Shown here piece after piece: positions 24,834 through 39,595 of a stretch of 64,000 nucleotides of DNA. The DNA is from Odiellus spinosus. Its lineage: Eukaryota; Arthropoda; Arachnida; Opiliones; Phalangiidae. The position numbers were made by a program, and so were the translations under genes. The stretch's first letter is position 1; the number at the start of each line of letters is the position of its first letter. The notes beneath the pieces are model-generated. The model was not told the DNA's origin. It ran no database searches and saw nothing but the letters and a program-made list of their open reading frames with translations. Location of the stretch: positions 62,001-126,000 of the forward strand of contig CAWUCO010000268.1 in assembly GCA_963920705.1 (NCBI GenBank), read 5' to 3'.

Positions 24834-27800
24834 TTGTTTTGTCTAAATTGCCAAAACGTGACAAATATAAAATGGGTTAAAATTAAGCAAAACCGCTTAA
24901 AAATCAAAGATTATTTGATTCAAATGGACATTAAACATTTGATTTTTAAGCGATTTTGACAAAATCAACACCAATCGAAAGAGCAAATAGTGGTTTATCT
25001 AAAAAACAAGAGTTTTGGAAAATCCGTTGAAAAACATGGAAAATATGGCCAATTCAAAAAAACATCTAATATCAAAAAGCGTATTTTTAAAATCTGAAAT
25101 TGGACTATTTTGATATTGTATGATTTCTTGAATTGGCCATATTTTTCTTGTTTTTCAACGGATTTTTGAAAACTCTTATTATTTAGACTGTCCATTATTT
25201 GCTCTTTCGAATGAGTTTTGTTTTGTTTAAATTGCCAAAACGTGACAAATATAAAATGGTTTAAAATTAAGCAAAACCGCTTAAAAATTAAAGATTATTG
25301 GATTCAAATGGACACAAAACATTTCATTTTTAAGCGATTTAGACAAAATCAACACCAATCGAAAGAGCAAATAGTGGTCTATCTAAAAAACAAGAGTTTT
25401 GGAAAATCCGTTGAAAAACATGGAAAATATGTCCAATTCAAAAAAACATCTAATATCAAAAAGCGTATTTTTAAAATCTGAAATTTGACTATTTTGATAT
25501 TGTATGATTTCTTGAATTGGCCATATTTTTCTCGTTTTTCAACGGATTTTTGAAAACTCTTATTATTTAGACTGTCCATTATTTGCTCTTTCGAATGAGT
25601 TTTGTTTTGCCTAAATTGCCAAAACGTGACAAATATAAAATGGGTTAAAATTAAGCAAAACCGCTTAAAAATCAAAGATTATTGGATTAAAATGGACACA
25701 AAACATTTGATTTTTAAGCGATTTAGACAAAATCAACACCAATCGAAAGAGCAAATAGTGGTTTATCTAAAAAACAAGAGTTTTGGAAAATCCGTTGAAA
25801 AACATGGAAAATATGTCCAATTCAAAAAAACATCTAATATCAAAAAGCGTATTTTTAAAATCTGAAATTTGACTATTTTGATATTGAATGATTTCTTGAA
25901 TTGGCCATATTTTTCTTGTTTTTCAACGGATTTTTGAAAACTCTTATTATTTAGACTGTCCATTATTTGCTCTTTCGAATGAGTTTTGTTTTGTCTAAAT
26001 TGCCAAAACGTGACAAATATAAAATGGTTTAAAATTAAGCAAAACCGCTTAAAAATTAAAGATTATTGGATTCAAATGGACACAAAACATTTGATTTTTA
26101 AGCGATTTAGACAAAATTAACATCAATCGAAAGAGCAAATAGTGGTCTATCTAAAAAACAAGAGTTTTGGAAAATCCGTTGAAAAACATGGAAAATATGT
26201 CCAATTCAAAAAAACATCTAATATCAAAAAGCGTATTTTTAAAATCTGAAATTTGACTATTTTGATATTGAATGATTTCTTGAATTGGCCATATTTTTCT
26301 TGTTTTTCAACGGATTTTTGAAAACTCTTATTATTTAGACTGTCCATTATTTGCTCTTTAGAATGAGTTTTGTTTTGTCTAAATTGCCAAAACGTGACAA
26401 ATATAAAATGGGTTAAAATTAAGCAAAACCGCTTAAAAATCAAAGATTATTGGATTCAAATGGACATAAAACATTTGATTTTTAAGCGATTTAGACAAAA
26501 TCAACACCAATCGAAAGAGCAAATAGTGGTCTATCTAAAAAACAAGAGTTTTGGAATATCCGTTCAAAAACATGGAAAATATGTCCAATTCAAAAAAACA
26601 TCTAATATCAAAAAGCGTATTTTTAAAATCTGAAATTTGACTATTTTGATATTGTATGATTTCTTGAATTGGCCATATTTTTCTTGTTTTTCAACGGATT
26701 TTTGAAAACTCTTATTATTTAGACTGTCCATTATTTGCTCTTTCGAATGAGTTTTGTTTTGTCTAAATTGCCAAAACGTGACAAATATAAAATGGGTTAA
26801 AATTAAGCAAAACCGCTTAAAAATCAAAGATTATTGGATTCAAATGGACACAAAACATTTCATTTTTAAGCGATTTAGACAAAATCAACACCAATCGAAA
26901 GAGCAAATAGTGGTCTATCTAAAAAACAAGAGTTTTGGAAAATCCGTTGAAAAACATGGAAAATATGTCCAATTCAAAAAAACATCTAATATCAAAAAGC
27001 GTATTTTTAAAATCTGAAATTTGACTATTTTGATATTGTATGATTTCTTGAATTGGCCATATTTTTCTCGTTTTTCAACGGATTTTTGAAAACTCTTATT
27101 ATTTAGACTGTCCATTATTTGCTCTTTCGAATGAGTTTTGTTTTGCCTAAATTGCCAAAACGTGACAAATATAAAATGGGTTAAAATTAAGCAAAACCGC
27201 TTAAAAATCAAAGATTATTGGATTCAAATGGACACAAAACATTTGATTTTTAAGCGATTTAGACAAAATCAACACCAATCGAAAGAGCAAATAGTGGTTT
27301 ATCTAAAAAACAAGAGTTTTGGAAAATCCGTTGAAAAATATGGAAAATATGGCCAATTCAAAAAAACATCTAATATCAAAAAGCGTATTTTTAAAATCTG
27401 AAATTGGACTATTTTGATATTGTATGATTTCTTGAATTGGCCATATTTTTCTTGTTTTTCAACGGATTTTTAAAACTCTTATTATTTAGACTGTCCATTA
27501 TTTGCTCTTTCGAATGAGTTTTGTTTTGTCTAAATTGCCAAAGCGTGACAAATATAAAATGGGTTAAAATTAAGCAAAACCGCTTAAAAATCAAAGATTA
27601 TTGGATTCAAATGGACACAAAACATTTGATTTTGAAGCGATTTAGACAAAATCAACACCAATCTAAAGAGCAAATAGTGGTCCATCTAAAAAACAAGAGT
27701 TTTGGAAAATCCGTTGAAAAACATGGAAAATATGTCCAATTCAAAAAAACATCTAATATCAAAAAGCGTATTTTTAAAATCTGAAATTTGACTATTTTGA

Positions 27801-28103
27801 TATTGAATGATTTCTTGAATTGGCCATATTTTTCTTGTTTTTCAACGGATTTTTGAAAACTCTTATTATTTAGACTGTCCATTATTTGCTCTTTCGAATG
27901 AGTTTTGTTTTGTCTAAATTGCCAAAACGTGACAAATATAAAATGGTTTAAAATTAAGCAAAACCGCTTAAAAATTAAAGATTATTGGATTCAAATGGAC
28001 ACAAAACATTTGATTTTTAAGCGATTTAGACAAAATTAACATCAATCGAAAGAGCAAATAGTGGTCTATCTAAAAAACAAGAGTTTTGGAAAATCCGTTG
28101 AAA
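24834..28103 (+). repeat. Segmental duplication, offset 4223 bp, copy 2
   Basis: This is the second copy of 20611-23880. The match ends near 28103, where this copy has atatggcc and copy 1 atatgtcc. Part of it (about 25000-26800) is duplicated a third time at an offset of 3071 bp, reaching to about 29900. A stretch near 24070-24800 copies 21770-22500 at an offset of 2303 bp. The duplications are therefore nested. Confidence 0.83.
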
Positions 28104-31100
28104 AACATGGAAAATATGGCCAATTCAAAAAAACATCTAATATCAAAAAGCGTATTTTTAAAATCTGAAATTGGACTATTTTGATATTGTATGATTTCTT
28201 GAATTGGCCATATTTTTCTTGTTTTTCAACGGATTTTTGAAAACTCTTATTATTTAGACTGTCCATTATTTGCTCTTTCGAATGAGTTTTGTTTTGTTTA
28301 AATTGCCAAAACGTGACAAATATAAAATGGTTTAAAATTAAGCAAAACCGCTTAAAAATTAAAGATTATTGGATTCAAATGGACACAAAACATTTCATTT
28401 TTAAGCGATTTAGACAAAATCAACACCAATCGAAAGAGCAAATAGTGGTCTATCTAAAAAACAAGAGTTTTGGAAAATCCGTTGAAAAACATGGAAAATA
28501 TGTCCAATTCAAAAAAACATCTAATATCAAAAAGCGTATTTTTAAAATCTGAAATTTGACTATTTTGATATTGTATGATTTCTTGAATTGGCCATATTTT
28601 TCTCGTTTTTCAACGGATTTTTGAAAACTCTTATTATTTAGACTGTCCATTATTTGCTCTTTCGAATGAGTTTTGTTTTGCCTAAATTGCCAAAACGTGA
28701 CAAATATAAAATGGGTTAAAATTAAGCAAAACCGCTTAAAAATCAAAGATTATTGGATTCAAATGGACACAAAACTATTGATTTTTAAGCGATTTAGACA
28801 AAATCAACACCAATCGAAAGAGCAAATAGTGGTTTATCTAAAAAACAAGAGTTTTGGAAAATCCGTTGAAAAACATGGAAAATATGTCCAATTCAAAAAA
28901 ACATCTAATATCAAAAAGCGTATTTTTAAAATCTGAAATTTGACTATTTTGATATTGAATGATTTCTTGAATTGGCCATATTTTTCTTGTTTTTCAACGG
29001 ATTTTTGAAAACTCTTATTATTTAGACTGTCCATTATTTGCTCTTTCGAATGAGTTTTGTTTTGTCTAAATTGCCAAAACGTGACAAATATAAAATGGTT
29101 TAAAATTAAGCAAAACCGCTTAAAAATTAAAGATTATTGGATTCAAATGGACACAAAACATTTGATTTTTAAGCGATTTAGACAAAATTAACATCAATCG
29201 AAAGAGCAAATAGTGGTCTATCTAAAAAACAAGAGTTTTGGAAAATCCGTTGAAAAACATGGAAAATATGTCCAATTCAAAAAAACATCTAATATCAAAA
29301 AGCGTATTTTTAAAATCTGAAATTTGACTATTTTGATATTGAATGATTTCTTGAATTGGCCATATTTTTCTTGTTTTTCAACGGATTTTTGAAAACTCTT
29401 ATTATTTAGACTGTCCATTATTTGCTCTTTAGAATGAGTTTTGTTTTGTCTAAATTGCCAAAACGTGACAAATATAAAATGGGTTAAAATTAAGCAAAAC
29501 CGCTTAAAAATCAAAGATTATTGGATTCAAATGGACATAAAACATTTGATTTTTAAGCGATTTAGACAAAATCAACACCAATCGAAAGAGCAAATAGTGG
29601 TCTATCTAAAAAACAAGAGTTTTGGAATATCCGTTCAAAAACATGGAAAATATGTCCAATTCAAAAAAACATCTAATATCAAAAAGCGTATTTTTAAAAT
29701 CTGAAATTTGACTATTTTGATATTGTATGATTTCTTGAATTGGCCATATTTTTCTTGTTTTTCAACGGATTTTTGAAAACTCTTATTATTTAGACTGTCC
29801 ATTATTTGCTCTTTCGAATGAGTTTTGTTTTGTCTAAATTGCCAAAACGTGACAAATATAAAATGGGTTAAAGTTAAGCAAAACCGCTTAAAAATCAAAG
29901 ATTATTTGATTCAAATGGACACAAAACATTTGATTTTTAAGCGATTTTGACAAAATCAACACCAATCGAAAGAGCAAATAGTGGTTTATCTAAAAAACAA
30001 GAGTTTTGGAAAATCCGTTGAAAAACATGGAAAATATGGCCAATTCAAAAAAACATCTAATATCAAAAAGCGTATTTTTAAAATCTGAAATTGGACTATT
30101 TTGATATTGTATGATTTCTTGAATTGGCCATATTTTTCTTGTTTTTCAACGGATTTTTGAAAACTCTTATTATTTAGACTGTCCATTATTTGCTCTTTCG
30201 AATGAGTTTTGTTTTGTTTAAATTGCCAAAACGTGACAAATATAAAATGGTTTAAAATTAAGCAAAACCGCTTAAAAATTAAAGATTATTGGATTCAAAT
30301 GGACACAAAACATTTGATTTTTAAGCGATTTAGACAAAATCAACACCAATCTAAAGAGCAAATAGTGGTCCATCTAAAAAACAAGAGTTTTGGAAAATCC
30401 GTTGAAAAACATGGAAAATATGTCCAATTCAAAAAAACATCTAATATCAAAAAGCGTATTTTTAAAATCTGAAATTTGACTATTTTGATATTGAATGATT
30501 TCTTGAATTGGCCATATTTTTCTTGTTTTTCAACGGATTTTTGAAAACTCTTATTATTTAGACTGTCCATTATTTGCTCTTTCGAATGAGTTTTGTTTTG
30601 TCTAAATTGCCAAAACGTGACAAATATAAAATGGTTTAAAATTAAGCAAAACCGCTTAAAAATTAAAGATTATTGGATTCAAATGGACACAAAACATTTG
30701 ATTTTTAAGCGATTTAGACAAAATTAACATCAATCGAAAGAGCAAATAGTGGTCTATCTAAAAAACAAGAGTTTTGGAAAATCCGTTGAAAAACATGGAA
30801 AATATGTCCAATTCAAAAAAAACATCTAATATCAAAAAGCGTATTTTTAAAATCTGAAATTTGACTATTTTGATATTGAATGATTTCTTGAATTGGCCAT
30901 ATTTTTCTTGTTTTTCAACGGATTTTTGAAAACTCTTATTATTTAGACTGTCCATTATTTGCTCTTTAGAATGAGTTTTGTTTTGTCTAAATTGCCAAAA
31001 CGTGACAAATATAAAATGGGTTAAAATTAAGCAAAACCGCTTAAAAATCAAAGATTATTGGATTCAAATGGACACAAAACATTTGATTTTTAAGCGATTT

Positions 31101-32879
31101 AGACAAAATTAACACCAATCAAAAGAGCAAATAGTGGTTTATCTAAAAAACAAGAGTTTTGGAAAATCCGTTGAAAAACATGGAAAATATGGCATATTCA
31201 AAAAAACATCTAATATCAAAAAGCGTATTTTTAAAATCTGAAATTTGACTATTTTGATATTGAATGATTTCTTGAATTGGCCATATTTTTCTTGTTTTTC
31301 AACGGATTTTTGAAAACTCTTATTATTTAGACTGTCCATTATTTGCTCTTTAGAATGAGTTTTGTTTTGTCTAAATTGCCAAAACGTGACAAATATAAAA
31401 TGGGTTAAAATTAAGCAAAACCGCTTAAAAATCAAAGATTATTGGATTCAAATGGACACAAAACATTTGATTTTTAAGCGATTTAGACAAAATTAACACC
31501 AATCGAAAGAGCAAATAGTGGTTTATTTAAAAAACAAGAGTTTTGGAAAATCCGTTGAAAAACATGGAAAATATGGCCATTTCAAAAAAACATCTAATAT
31601 CAAAAAGCGTATTTTTAAAATTTGAAATTGGACTATTTTGATATTGTATGATTTCTTGAATTGGCCATATTTTTCTTGTTTTTCAACGGATTTTTGAAAC
31701 TCTTATTATTTAGACTGTCCATTATTTGCTCTTTCGAATGAGTTTTGTTTTGTCTAAATTGCCAAAGCGTGACAAATATAAAATGGGTTAAAATTAAGCA
31801 AAACCGCTTAAAAATCAAAGATTATTGGATTCAAATGGACACAAAACATTTGATTTTTAAGCGATTTAGACAAAATCAACACCAATCTAAAGAGCAAATA
31901 GTGGTCCATCTAAAAAACAAGAGTTTTGGAAAATCCGTTGAAAAACATGGAAAATATGTCCAATTCAAAAAAACATCTAATATCAAAAAGCGTATTTTTA
32001 AAATCTGAAATTTGACTATTTTGATATTGAATGATTTCTTGAATTGGCCATATTTTTCTTGTTTTTCAACGGATTTTTGAAAACTCTTATTATTTAGACT
32101 GTCCATTATTTGCTCTTTCGAATGAGTTTTGTTTTGTCTAAATTGCCAAAACGTGACAAATATAAAATGGTTTAAAATTAAGCAAAACCGCTTAAAAATT
32201 AAAGATTATTGGATTCAAATGGACACAAAACATTTGATTTTTAAGCGATTTAGACAAAATTAACATCAATCGAAAGAGCAAATAGTGGTCTATCTAAAAA
32301 ACAAGAGTTTTGGAAAATCCGTTGAAAAACATGGAAAATATGTCCAATTCAAAAAAACATCTAATATCAAAAAGCGTATTTTTAAAATCTGAAATTTGAC
32401 TATTTTGATATTGAATGATTTCTTGAATTGGCCATATTTTTCTTGTTTTTCAACGGATTTTTGAAAACTCTTATTATTTAGACTGTCCATTATTTGCTCT
32501 TTAGAATGAGTTTTGTTTTGTCTAAATTGCCAAAACGTGACAAATATAAAATGGGTTAAAATTAAGCAAAACCGCTTAAAAATCAAAGATTATTGGATTC
32601 AAATGGACACAAAACATTTGATTTTTAAGCGATTTAGACAAAATTAACACCAATCGAAAGAGCAAATAGTGGTTTATTTAAAAAACAAGAGTTTTGGAAA
32701 ATCCGTTGAAAAACATGGAAAATATGGCCATTTCAAAAAAACATCTAATATCAAAAAGCGTATTTTTAAAATTTGAAATTGGACTATTTTGATATTGTAT
32801 GATTTCTTGAATTGGCCATATTTTTCTTGTTTTTCAACGGATTTTTGAAACTCTTATTATTTAGACTGTCCATTATTTG
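28104..32879 (+). repeat. B-type monomers, mosaic of earlier types
   Basis: The left part copies 25033-26830 at an offset of 3071 bp. Later units recombine known types. The caatctaaag type occurs at about 30348 and 31884 (offset 1536). A gtttatttaaaaaac type with atggccatttc occurs at about 31519 and 32670 (offset about 1151). The caatcaaaag/ggcatattc type seen near 18832 reappears near 31118. No unique sequence is visible. Confidence 0.8.
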
Positions 32880-35800
32880 CTCTTTCGAATGAGTATTGTT
32901 TTGTCTAAATTGCCAAACGTGACAAATATAAAATGGGTTAAAATTAAGCAAAACCGCTTAAAAATCAAAGATTATTGGATTCAAATGGACACAAAACATT
33001 TGATTTTTAAGCAATTTAGACAAAATCAACACCAATCGAAAGAGCAAATAGTGGTCTATCTAAAAAACAAGAGTTTTGGAAAATCCGTTGAAAAACATGG
33101 AAAATATGGCCAATTCAAAAAAACATCTAATATCAAAAAGCGTATTTTTAAAATCTGAAATTTGACTATTTTGATATTGTATGATTTCTTGAATTGGCCA
33201 TATTTTTCTTGTTTTTCAACGGATTTTTGAAAACTCTTATTATTTAGACTGTTCATTATTTGCTCTTTCGAATGAGTTTTGTTTTGTCCAAATTGCCAAA
33301 ACGTGACAAATATAAAATGGGTTAAAATTAAGCAAAACCGCTTAAAAATCAAAGATTATTGGATTCAAATGGACACAAAACATTTGATTTTTAAGCGATT
33401 TAGACAAAATTAACACCAATCGAAAGAGCAAATAGTGGTTTATCTAAAAAACAAGAGTTTTGGAAAATCCGTTGAAAAACATGGAAAATATGGCCAATTC
33501 AAAAAACATCTAATATCAAAAAGCGTATTTTTAAAATCTGAAATTGGACTATTTTGATATTGTATGATTTCTTGAATTGGCCATATTTTTCTTGTTTTTC
33601 AACGGATTTTTGAAACTCTTATTATATAGACTGTCCATTATTTGCTCTTTCGAATGAGTATTGTTTTGTCTAAATTGCCAAAACGTGACAAATATAAAAT
33701 GGGTTAAAATTAAGCAAAACCGCTTAAAAATCAAAGATTATTGGATTCAAATGGACACAAAACATTTGATTTTTAAGCGATTTAGACAAAATCAACACCA
33801 ATCGAAAGAGCAAATAGTGGTCTATCTAAAAAACAAGAGTTTTGGAAAATCCGTTGAAAAACATGGAAAATATGGCCAATTCAAAAAAACATCTAATATC
33901 AAAAAGCGTATTTTTAAAATCAGAAATTTGACTATTTTGATATTGAATGATTTCTTGAATTGGCCATATTTTTCTTGTTTTTCAACGGATTTTTGAAAAC
34001 TCTTATTATTTAGACTGTCCATTATTTGCTCTTTCGAATGAGTTTTGCTTTGTCTAAATTGCCAAAACGTGACAAATATAAAATGGTTTAAAATTAAGCA
34101 AAACCGCTTAAAAATTAAAGATTATTGGATTCAAATGGACACAAAACATTTGATTTTTAAGCGATTTAGACAAAATCAACACCAATCGAAAGAGCAAATA
34201 GTGGTCTATCTAAAAAACAAGAGTTTTGGAAAATCCATTGAAAATCATGGAAAATATGTCCAATTCAAAAAAAACATCTAATATCAAAAAGCGTATTTTT
34301 AAAATCTGAAATTTGACTATTTTGATATTGAATGATTTCTTGAATTGGCCATATTTTTCTTGTTTTTCAACGGATTTTTGAAAACTCTTATTATTTAGAC
34401 TGTCCATTATTTGCTCTTTAGAATGAGTTTTGTTTTGTCTAAATTGGCAAACCGTGACAAATATAAAATGGGTTAAAATTAAGCAAAACCGCTTAAAAAT
34501 CAAAGATTATTGGATTCAAATGGACACAAAACATTTGATTTTTAAGCGATTTAGACAAAATTAACACCAATCGAAAGAGCAAATAGTGGTTTATCTAAAA
34601 AACAAGAGTTTTGGAAAATCCGTAGAAAAACATGGAAAATATGGCCAATTCAAAAAAACATCTAATATCAAAAAGCGTATTTTTAAAATCTGAAATTGGA
34701 CTATTTTGATATTGTATGATTTCTTGAATTGGCCATATTTTTCTTGTTTTTCAACGGATTTTTGAAACTCTTATTATTTAGACTGTCCATTATTTGCTCT
34801 TTCGAATGAGTATTGTTTTGTCTAAATTGCCAAAACGTGACAAATATAAAATGGGTTAAAATTAAGCAAAACCGCTTAAAAATCAAAGATTATTGGATTC
34901 AAATGGACACAAAACATTTGATTTTTAAGCGATATAGACAAAATCAACACCAATCGAAAGAGCAAATAGTGGTCTATCTAAAAAACAAGAGTTTTGGAAA
35001 ATCCGTTGAAAAACATGGAAAATATGGCCAATTCAAAAAAACATCTAATATCAAAAAGCGTATTTTTAAAATCTGAAATTTGACTATTTTGATATTGAAT
35101 GATTTCTTGAATTGGCCATATTTTTCTTGTTTTTCAACGGATTTTTGAAAACTATTTTTATTTAGACTGTCCATTATTTGCTCTTTCGAATGAGTTTTGT
35201 TTTGTCTAAATTGCCAAAACGTGACAAATATAAAATGGGTTAAAATTAAGCAAAACCGCTTAAAAATCAAAGATTATTGGATTCAAATGGACATAAAACA
35301 TTTGATTTTAAAGCGATTTAGACAAAATCAACACCAGTCGAAAGAGCAAATAGTGGTCTATCTAAAAAACAAGAGTTTTGGAAAATCCGTTGAAAAACAT
35401 GGAAAATATATCCAATTCAAAAAAACATCTAATATCAAAAAGCGTATTTTTAAAATCTGAAATTTGACTATTTTGATATTGTATGATTTCTTGAATTGGC
35501 CATATTTTTCTTGTTTTTCAACGGATTTTTGAAAACTCTTATTATTTAGACTGTCCATTATTTGCTCTTTCTAATGAGTTTTGTTTTGTCTAAATTGCCA
35601 AAACGTGACAAATATAAAATGGGTTAAAATTAAGCAAAACCGCTTAAAAATCAAAGATTATTGGATTCAAATGGACACAAAACATTTGATTTTTAAGCGA
35701 TTTAGACAAAATCAACACCAATCGAAAGTGCAAATAGTGGTTTATCTAAAAAACAAGAGTTTTGGAAAATCCGTTGAAAAACATGGAAAATATGGCCAAT

Positions 35801-36340
35801 TCAAAAAAACATCTAATATCAAAAAGCGTATTTTTAAAATCTGAAATTGGACTATTTTGATATTGTATGATTTCTTGAATTGGCCATATTTTTCTTGTTT
35901 TTCAACGGATTTTTGAAACTCTTATTATTTAGACTGTCCATTATTTGCTCTTTCGAATGAGTATTGTTTTGTCTAAATTGCCAAAACGTGACAAATATAA
36001 AATGGGTTAAAATTAAGCAAAACCGCTTAAAAATCAAAGATTATTGGATTCAAATGGACATAAAACATTTGATTTTTAAGCGATTTAGACAAAATCAACA
36101 CCAATCGAAAGAGCAAATAGTGGTCTATCTAAAAAACAAGAGTTTTGGAAAATCCGTTGAAAAACATGGAAAATATGTCCAATTCAAAAAAACATCTAAT
36201 ATCAAAAAGCGTATTTTTAAAATCTGAAATTTGACTATTTTGATATTGTATGATTTTTTGAATTGGCCATATTTTTCTTGTTTTTCAACGGATTTTTGAA
36301 AACTCTTATTATTTAGACTGTCCATTATTTGCTCTTTCGA
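32880..36340 (+). repeat. Higher-order repeat: three monomers, ~1152-bp period
   Basis: The marker gagtattg occurs at 33656, 34808 and 35959 (spacings 1152 and 1151), with an earlier one at 32891 only 765 bp upstream. Each marked unit follows one with the gaaactc one-base-deletion variant and attggac. Units between the markers share order across the copies. The period is less regular than the 5-monomer block. Confidence 0.8.
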
Positions 36341-39300
36341 ATGAGTTTTGTTTTGTCTAAATTGCCAAAACGTGACAAATATAAAATGGGTTAAAATTAA
36401 GCAAAACCGCTTAAAAATCAAAGATTATTGGATTCAAATGGACATAAAACATTTGATTTTTAAGCGATTTAGACAAAATCAACACCAATCGAAAGAGCAA
36501 ATAGTGGTTTATCTAAAAAACAAGAGTTTTGGAAAATCCGTTGAAAAACATGGAAAATATGGCCAATTCAAAAAAACATCTAATATCAAAAAGCGTATTT
36601 TTAAAATCTGAAATTGGACTATTTTGATATTGTATGATTTCTTGAATTGGCCATATTTTTCTTGTTTTTCAACGGATTTTTAAAACTCTTATTATTTAGA
36701 CTGTCCATTATTTGCTCTTTCGAATGAGTTTTGTTTTGTCTAAATTGCCAAAACGTGACAAATATAAAATGGTTTAAAATTAAGCAAAACCGTTTAAAAA
36801 TTAAAGATTATTGGATTCAAATTGACACAAAACATTTGATTTTTAAGCGTTTTAGACAAAATCAACACCAATCGAAAGAGCAAATAGTGGTTTATCTAAA
36901 AAACAAGAGTTTTGGAAAATCCGTTGAAAAACATGGAAAATATGTCCAATTCAAAAAACATCTAATATCAAAAAGCGTATTTTTAAAATCTGAAATTTGA
37001 CTATTTTGATATTGTATGATTTCTTGAATTGGCCATATTTTTCTTGTTTTTCAACGGATTTTTGAAAACTCTTATTATTTAGACTGTCCATCATTTGCTC
37101 TTTCGAATGAGTTTTGTTTTGTCTAAATTGCCAAAACGTGACAAATATAAAATGGTTTAAAATTAAGCAAAACCGCTTAAAAATTAAAGATTATTGGATT
37201 CAAATGGACACAAAACATTTGATTTTTAAGCGTTTTAGACAAAATCAACACCAATCGAAAGAGCAAATAGTGGTCTATCTAAAAAACAAGAGTGTTGGAA
37301 AATCCGTTGAAAAACATGGAAAATATGGCCAATTCAAAAAAACATCTAATATCAAAAAGCGTATTTTTGAAATCTGAAATTTGACTATTTTGATATTGTA
37401 TGATTTCTTGAATTGGCCATATTTTTCTTGTTTTTCAACGGATTTTTGAAAACTCTTATTATTTAGACTGTCCATTATTTGCTCTTTCGAATGAGTTTTG
37501 TTTTGTCTAAATTGCCAAAACGTGACAAATATAAAATGGGTGAAAATTAAGCAAAACCGCTTAAAAATCAAAGATTATTGGATTATATTGGACACAAAAC
37601 ATTTGATTTTTAAGCGATTTAGACAAAATCAACACCAATCGAAAGAGAAAATAGTGGTCTATCTAAAAAACAAGAGTGTTGGAAAATCCGTTGAAAAACA
37701 TGGAAAACATGGAAAATATGGCCAATTCAAAAAAACATCTAATATCAAAAAGCGTATTTTTAAAATCTGAAATTTGACTATTTTGATATTGTATGATTTC
37801 TTGAATTGGCCATATTTCTCTTGTTTTTCAACGGATTTTTGAAAACTCTTATTATTTAGACTGTCCATTATTTGCTCTTTCGAATGAGTTTTGTTTTGTC
37901 TAAATTGCCAAAACGTGACAAATATAAAATGGGTTAAAATTAAGCAAAACCGCTTAAAAATCAAAGATTATTGGATTCAAATGGACACAAAACATTTGAT
38001 TTTTAAGCGATTTAGACAAAATCAACACCAATCGAAAGAGAAAATAGTGGTTTATCTAAAAAACAAGAGTTTTGGAAAATCCGTTGAAAAACATGGAAAA
38101 TATGGCCAATTCAAAAAAAACATCTAATATCAAAAAGCGTATTTTTAAAATCTAAAATTGGACTATTTTGATATTGTATGATTTCTTGAATTGGCCATAT
38201 TTTTCTTGTTTTTCAACGGATTTTTAAAACTCTTATTATTTAGACTGTCCATTATTTGCTCTTTCGAATGAGTTTTGTTTTGTCTAAATTGCCAAAACGT
38301 GACAAATATAAAATGGTTTAAAATTAAGCAAAACCGCTTAAAAATTAAAGATTATTGGATCAAATGGACACAAAACATTTGATTTTTAAGCGTTTTAGAC
38401 AAAATCAACACCAATCGAAAGAGCAAATAGTGGTCTATCTAAAAAACAAGAGTTTTGGAAAATCCGTTGAAAAACATGGAAAATATGGCCAATTCAAAAA
38501 ACATTAATATCAAAAAGCGAATTTTTAAAATCTGAAATTTGACTATTTTGATATTGTATGATTTCTTGAATTGGCCATATTTTTCTTGTTTTTCAACGGA
38601 TTTTTGAAAACTATTATTATTTAGACTGTCCATTATTTGCACTTTCGAATGAGTTTTGTTTTGTCTAAATTGCCAAAACGTGACAAATATAAAATGGGTG
38701 AAAATTAAGCAAAACCGCTTAAAAATCAAAGATTATTGGATTCAAATGGACACAAAACATTTGATTTTTAAGCGATTTAGACAAAATCAACACCAATCGA
38801 AAGAGAAAATAGTGGTCTATCTAAAAAACAAGAGTTTTGGAAAATCCGTTGAAAAACATGGAAAATATGGCCAATTCAAAAAAACATCTAATATCAAAAA
38901 GCGTATTTTTGAAATCTGAAATTTGACTATTTTGATATTGTATGATTTCTTGAATTGGCCATATTTTTCTTGTTTTTCAACGGATTTTTGAAAACTCTAA
39001 TTATTTAGACTGTCCATTATTTGCTCTTTCGAATGAGTTTTGTTTTGTCTAAATTGCCAAAACGTGACAAATATAAAATGGGTTAAAATTAAGGAAAACC
39101 GCTTAAAAATCAAAGATTATTGGATTCAAATGGACACAAAACATTTGATTTTTAAGCGATTTAGACAAAATCAACACCAATTGAAAGAGCAAATAGTGGT
39201 TTATCTAAAAAACAAGAGTTTTGGAAAATCCGTTGAAAAACATGGAAAATATGGCCAATTCAAAAAAACATATAATATCAAAAAGCGTATTTTTAAAATC

Positions 39301-39595
39301 TGAAATTGGACTATTTTGATATTGTATGATTTCTTGAATTGGCCATATTTTTCTTGTTTTTCAACGGATTTTTGAAACTCTTATTATTTAGACTGTCCAT
39401 TATTTGCTCTTTCGAATGAGTTTTTTTTTGTCTAAATTGCCAAAACGTGACAAATATAAAATGGGTTAAAATTAAGGAAAACCGCTTAAAAATCAAAGAT
39501 TATTGGATTCAAATGGACACAAAACATTTGATTTTTAAGCGATTTAGACAAAATCAACACCAATCGAAAGAGCAAATAGTGGTTTATCTAAAAAA
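36341..39595 (+). repeat. B-type monomers with gcgttttagac and gagaaaatag variants
   Basis: About eight and a half units lie here. The gcgttttagac variant occurs near 36847, 37229 and 38390. The gagaaaatag variant occurs near 37646, 38037 and 38804. One unit carries a 9-bp internal duplication near 37700. From about 39090 the aaggaaaacc variant appears; it is also common between 39 and 50 kb. No regular higher-order period was found by eye. Confidence 0.75.
37694..37720 (+). repeat. 9-bp internal direct duplication in one B monomer
   Basis: The usual gaaaaacatggaaaatatgg is expanded by an extra catggaaaa. This lengthens the unit and is the reason the minus-strand ORF here is 101 codons. The same duplication appears in A-type units near 2218, 4680, 6222 and 7379. 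Confidence 0.85.

Noticed and set aside
33661..33996. 111-codon plus-strand ORF
   Set aside because: It is the usual 87-codon monomer frame extended because one base change (tctgaaatt to tcagaaatt) removes a stop. It is unique to this unit and not a conserved gene.
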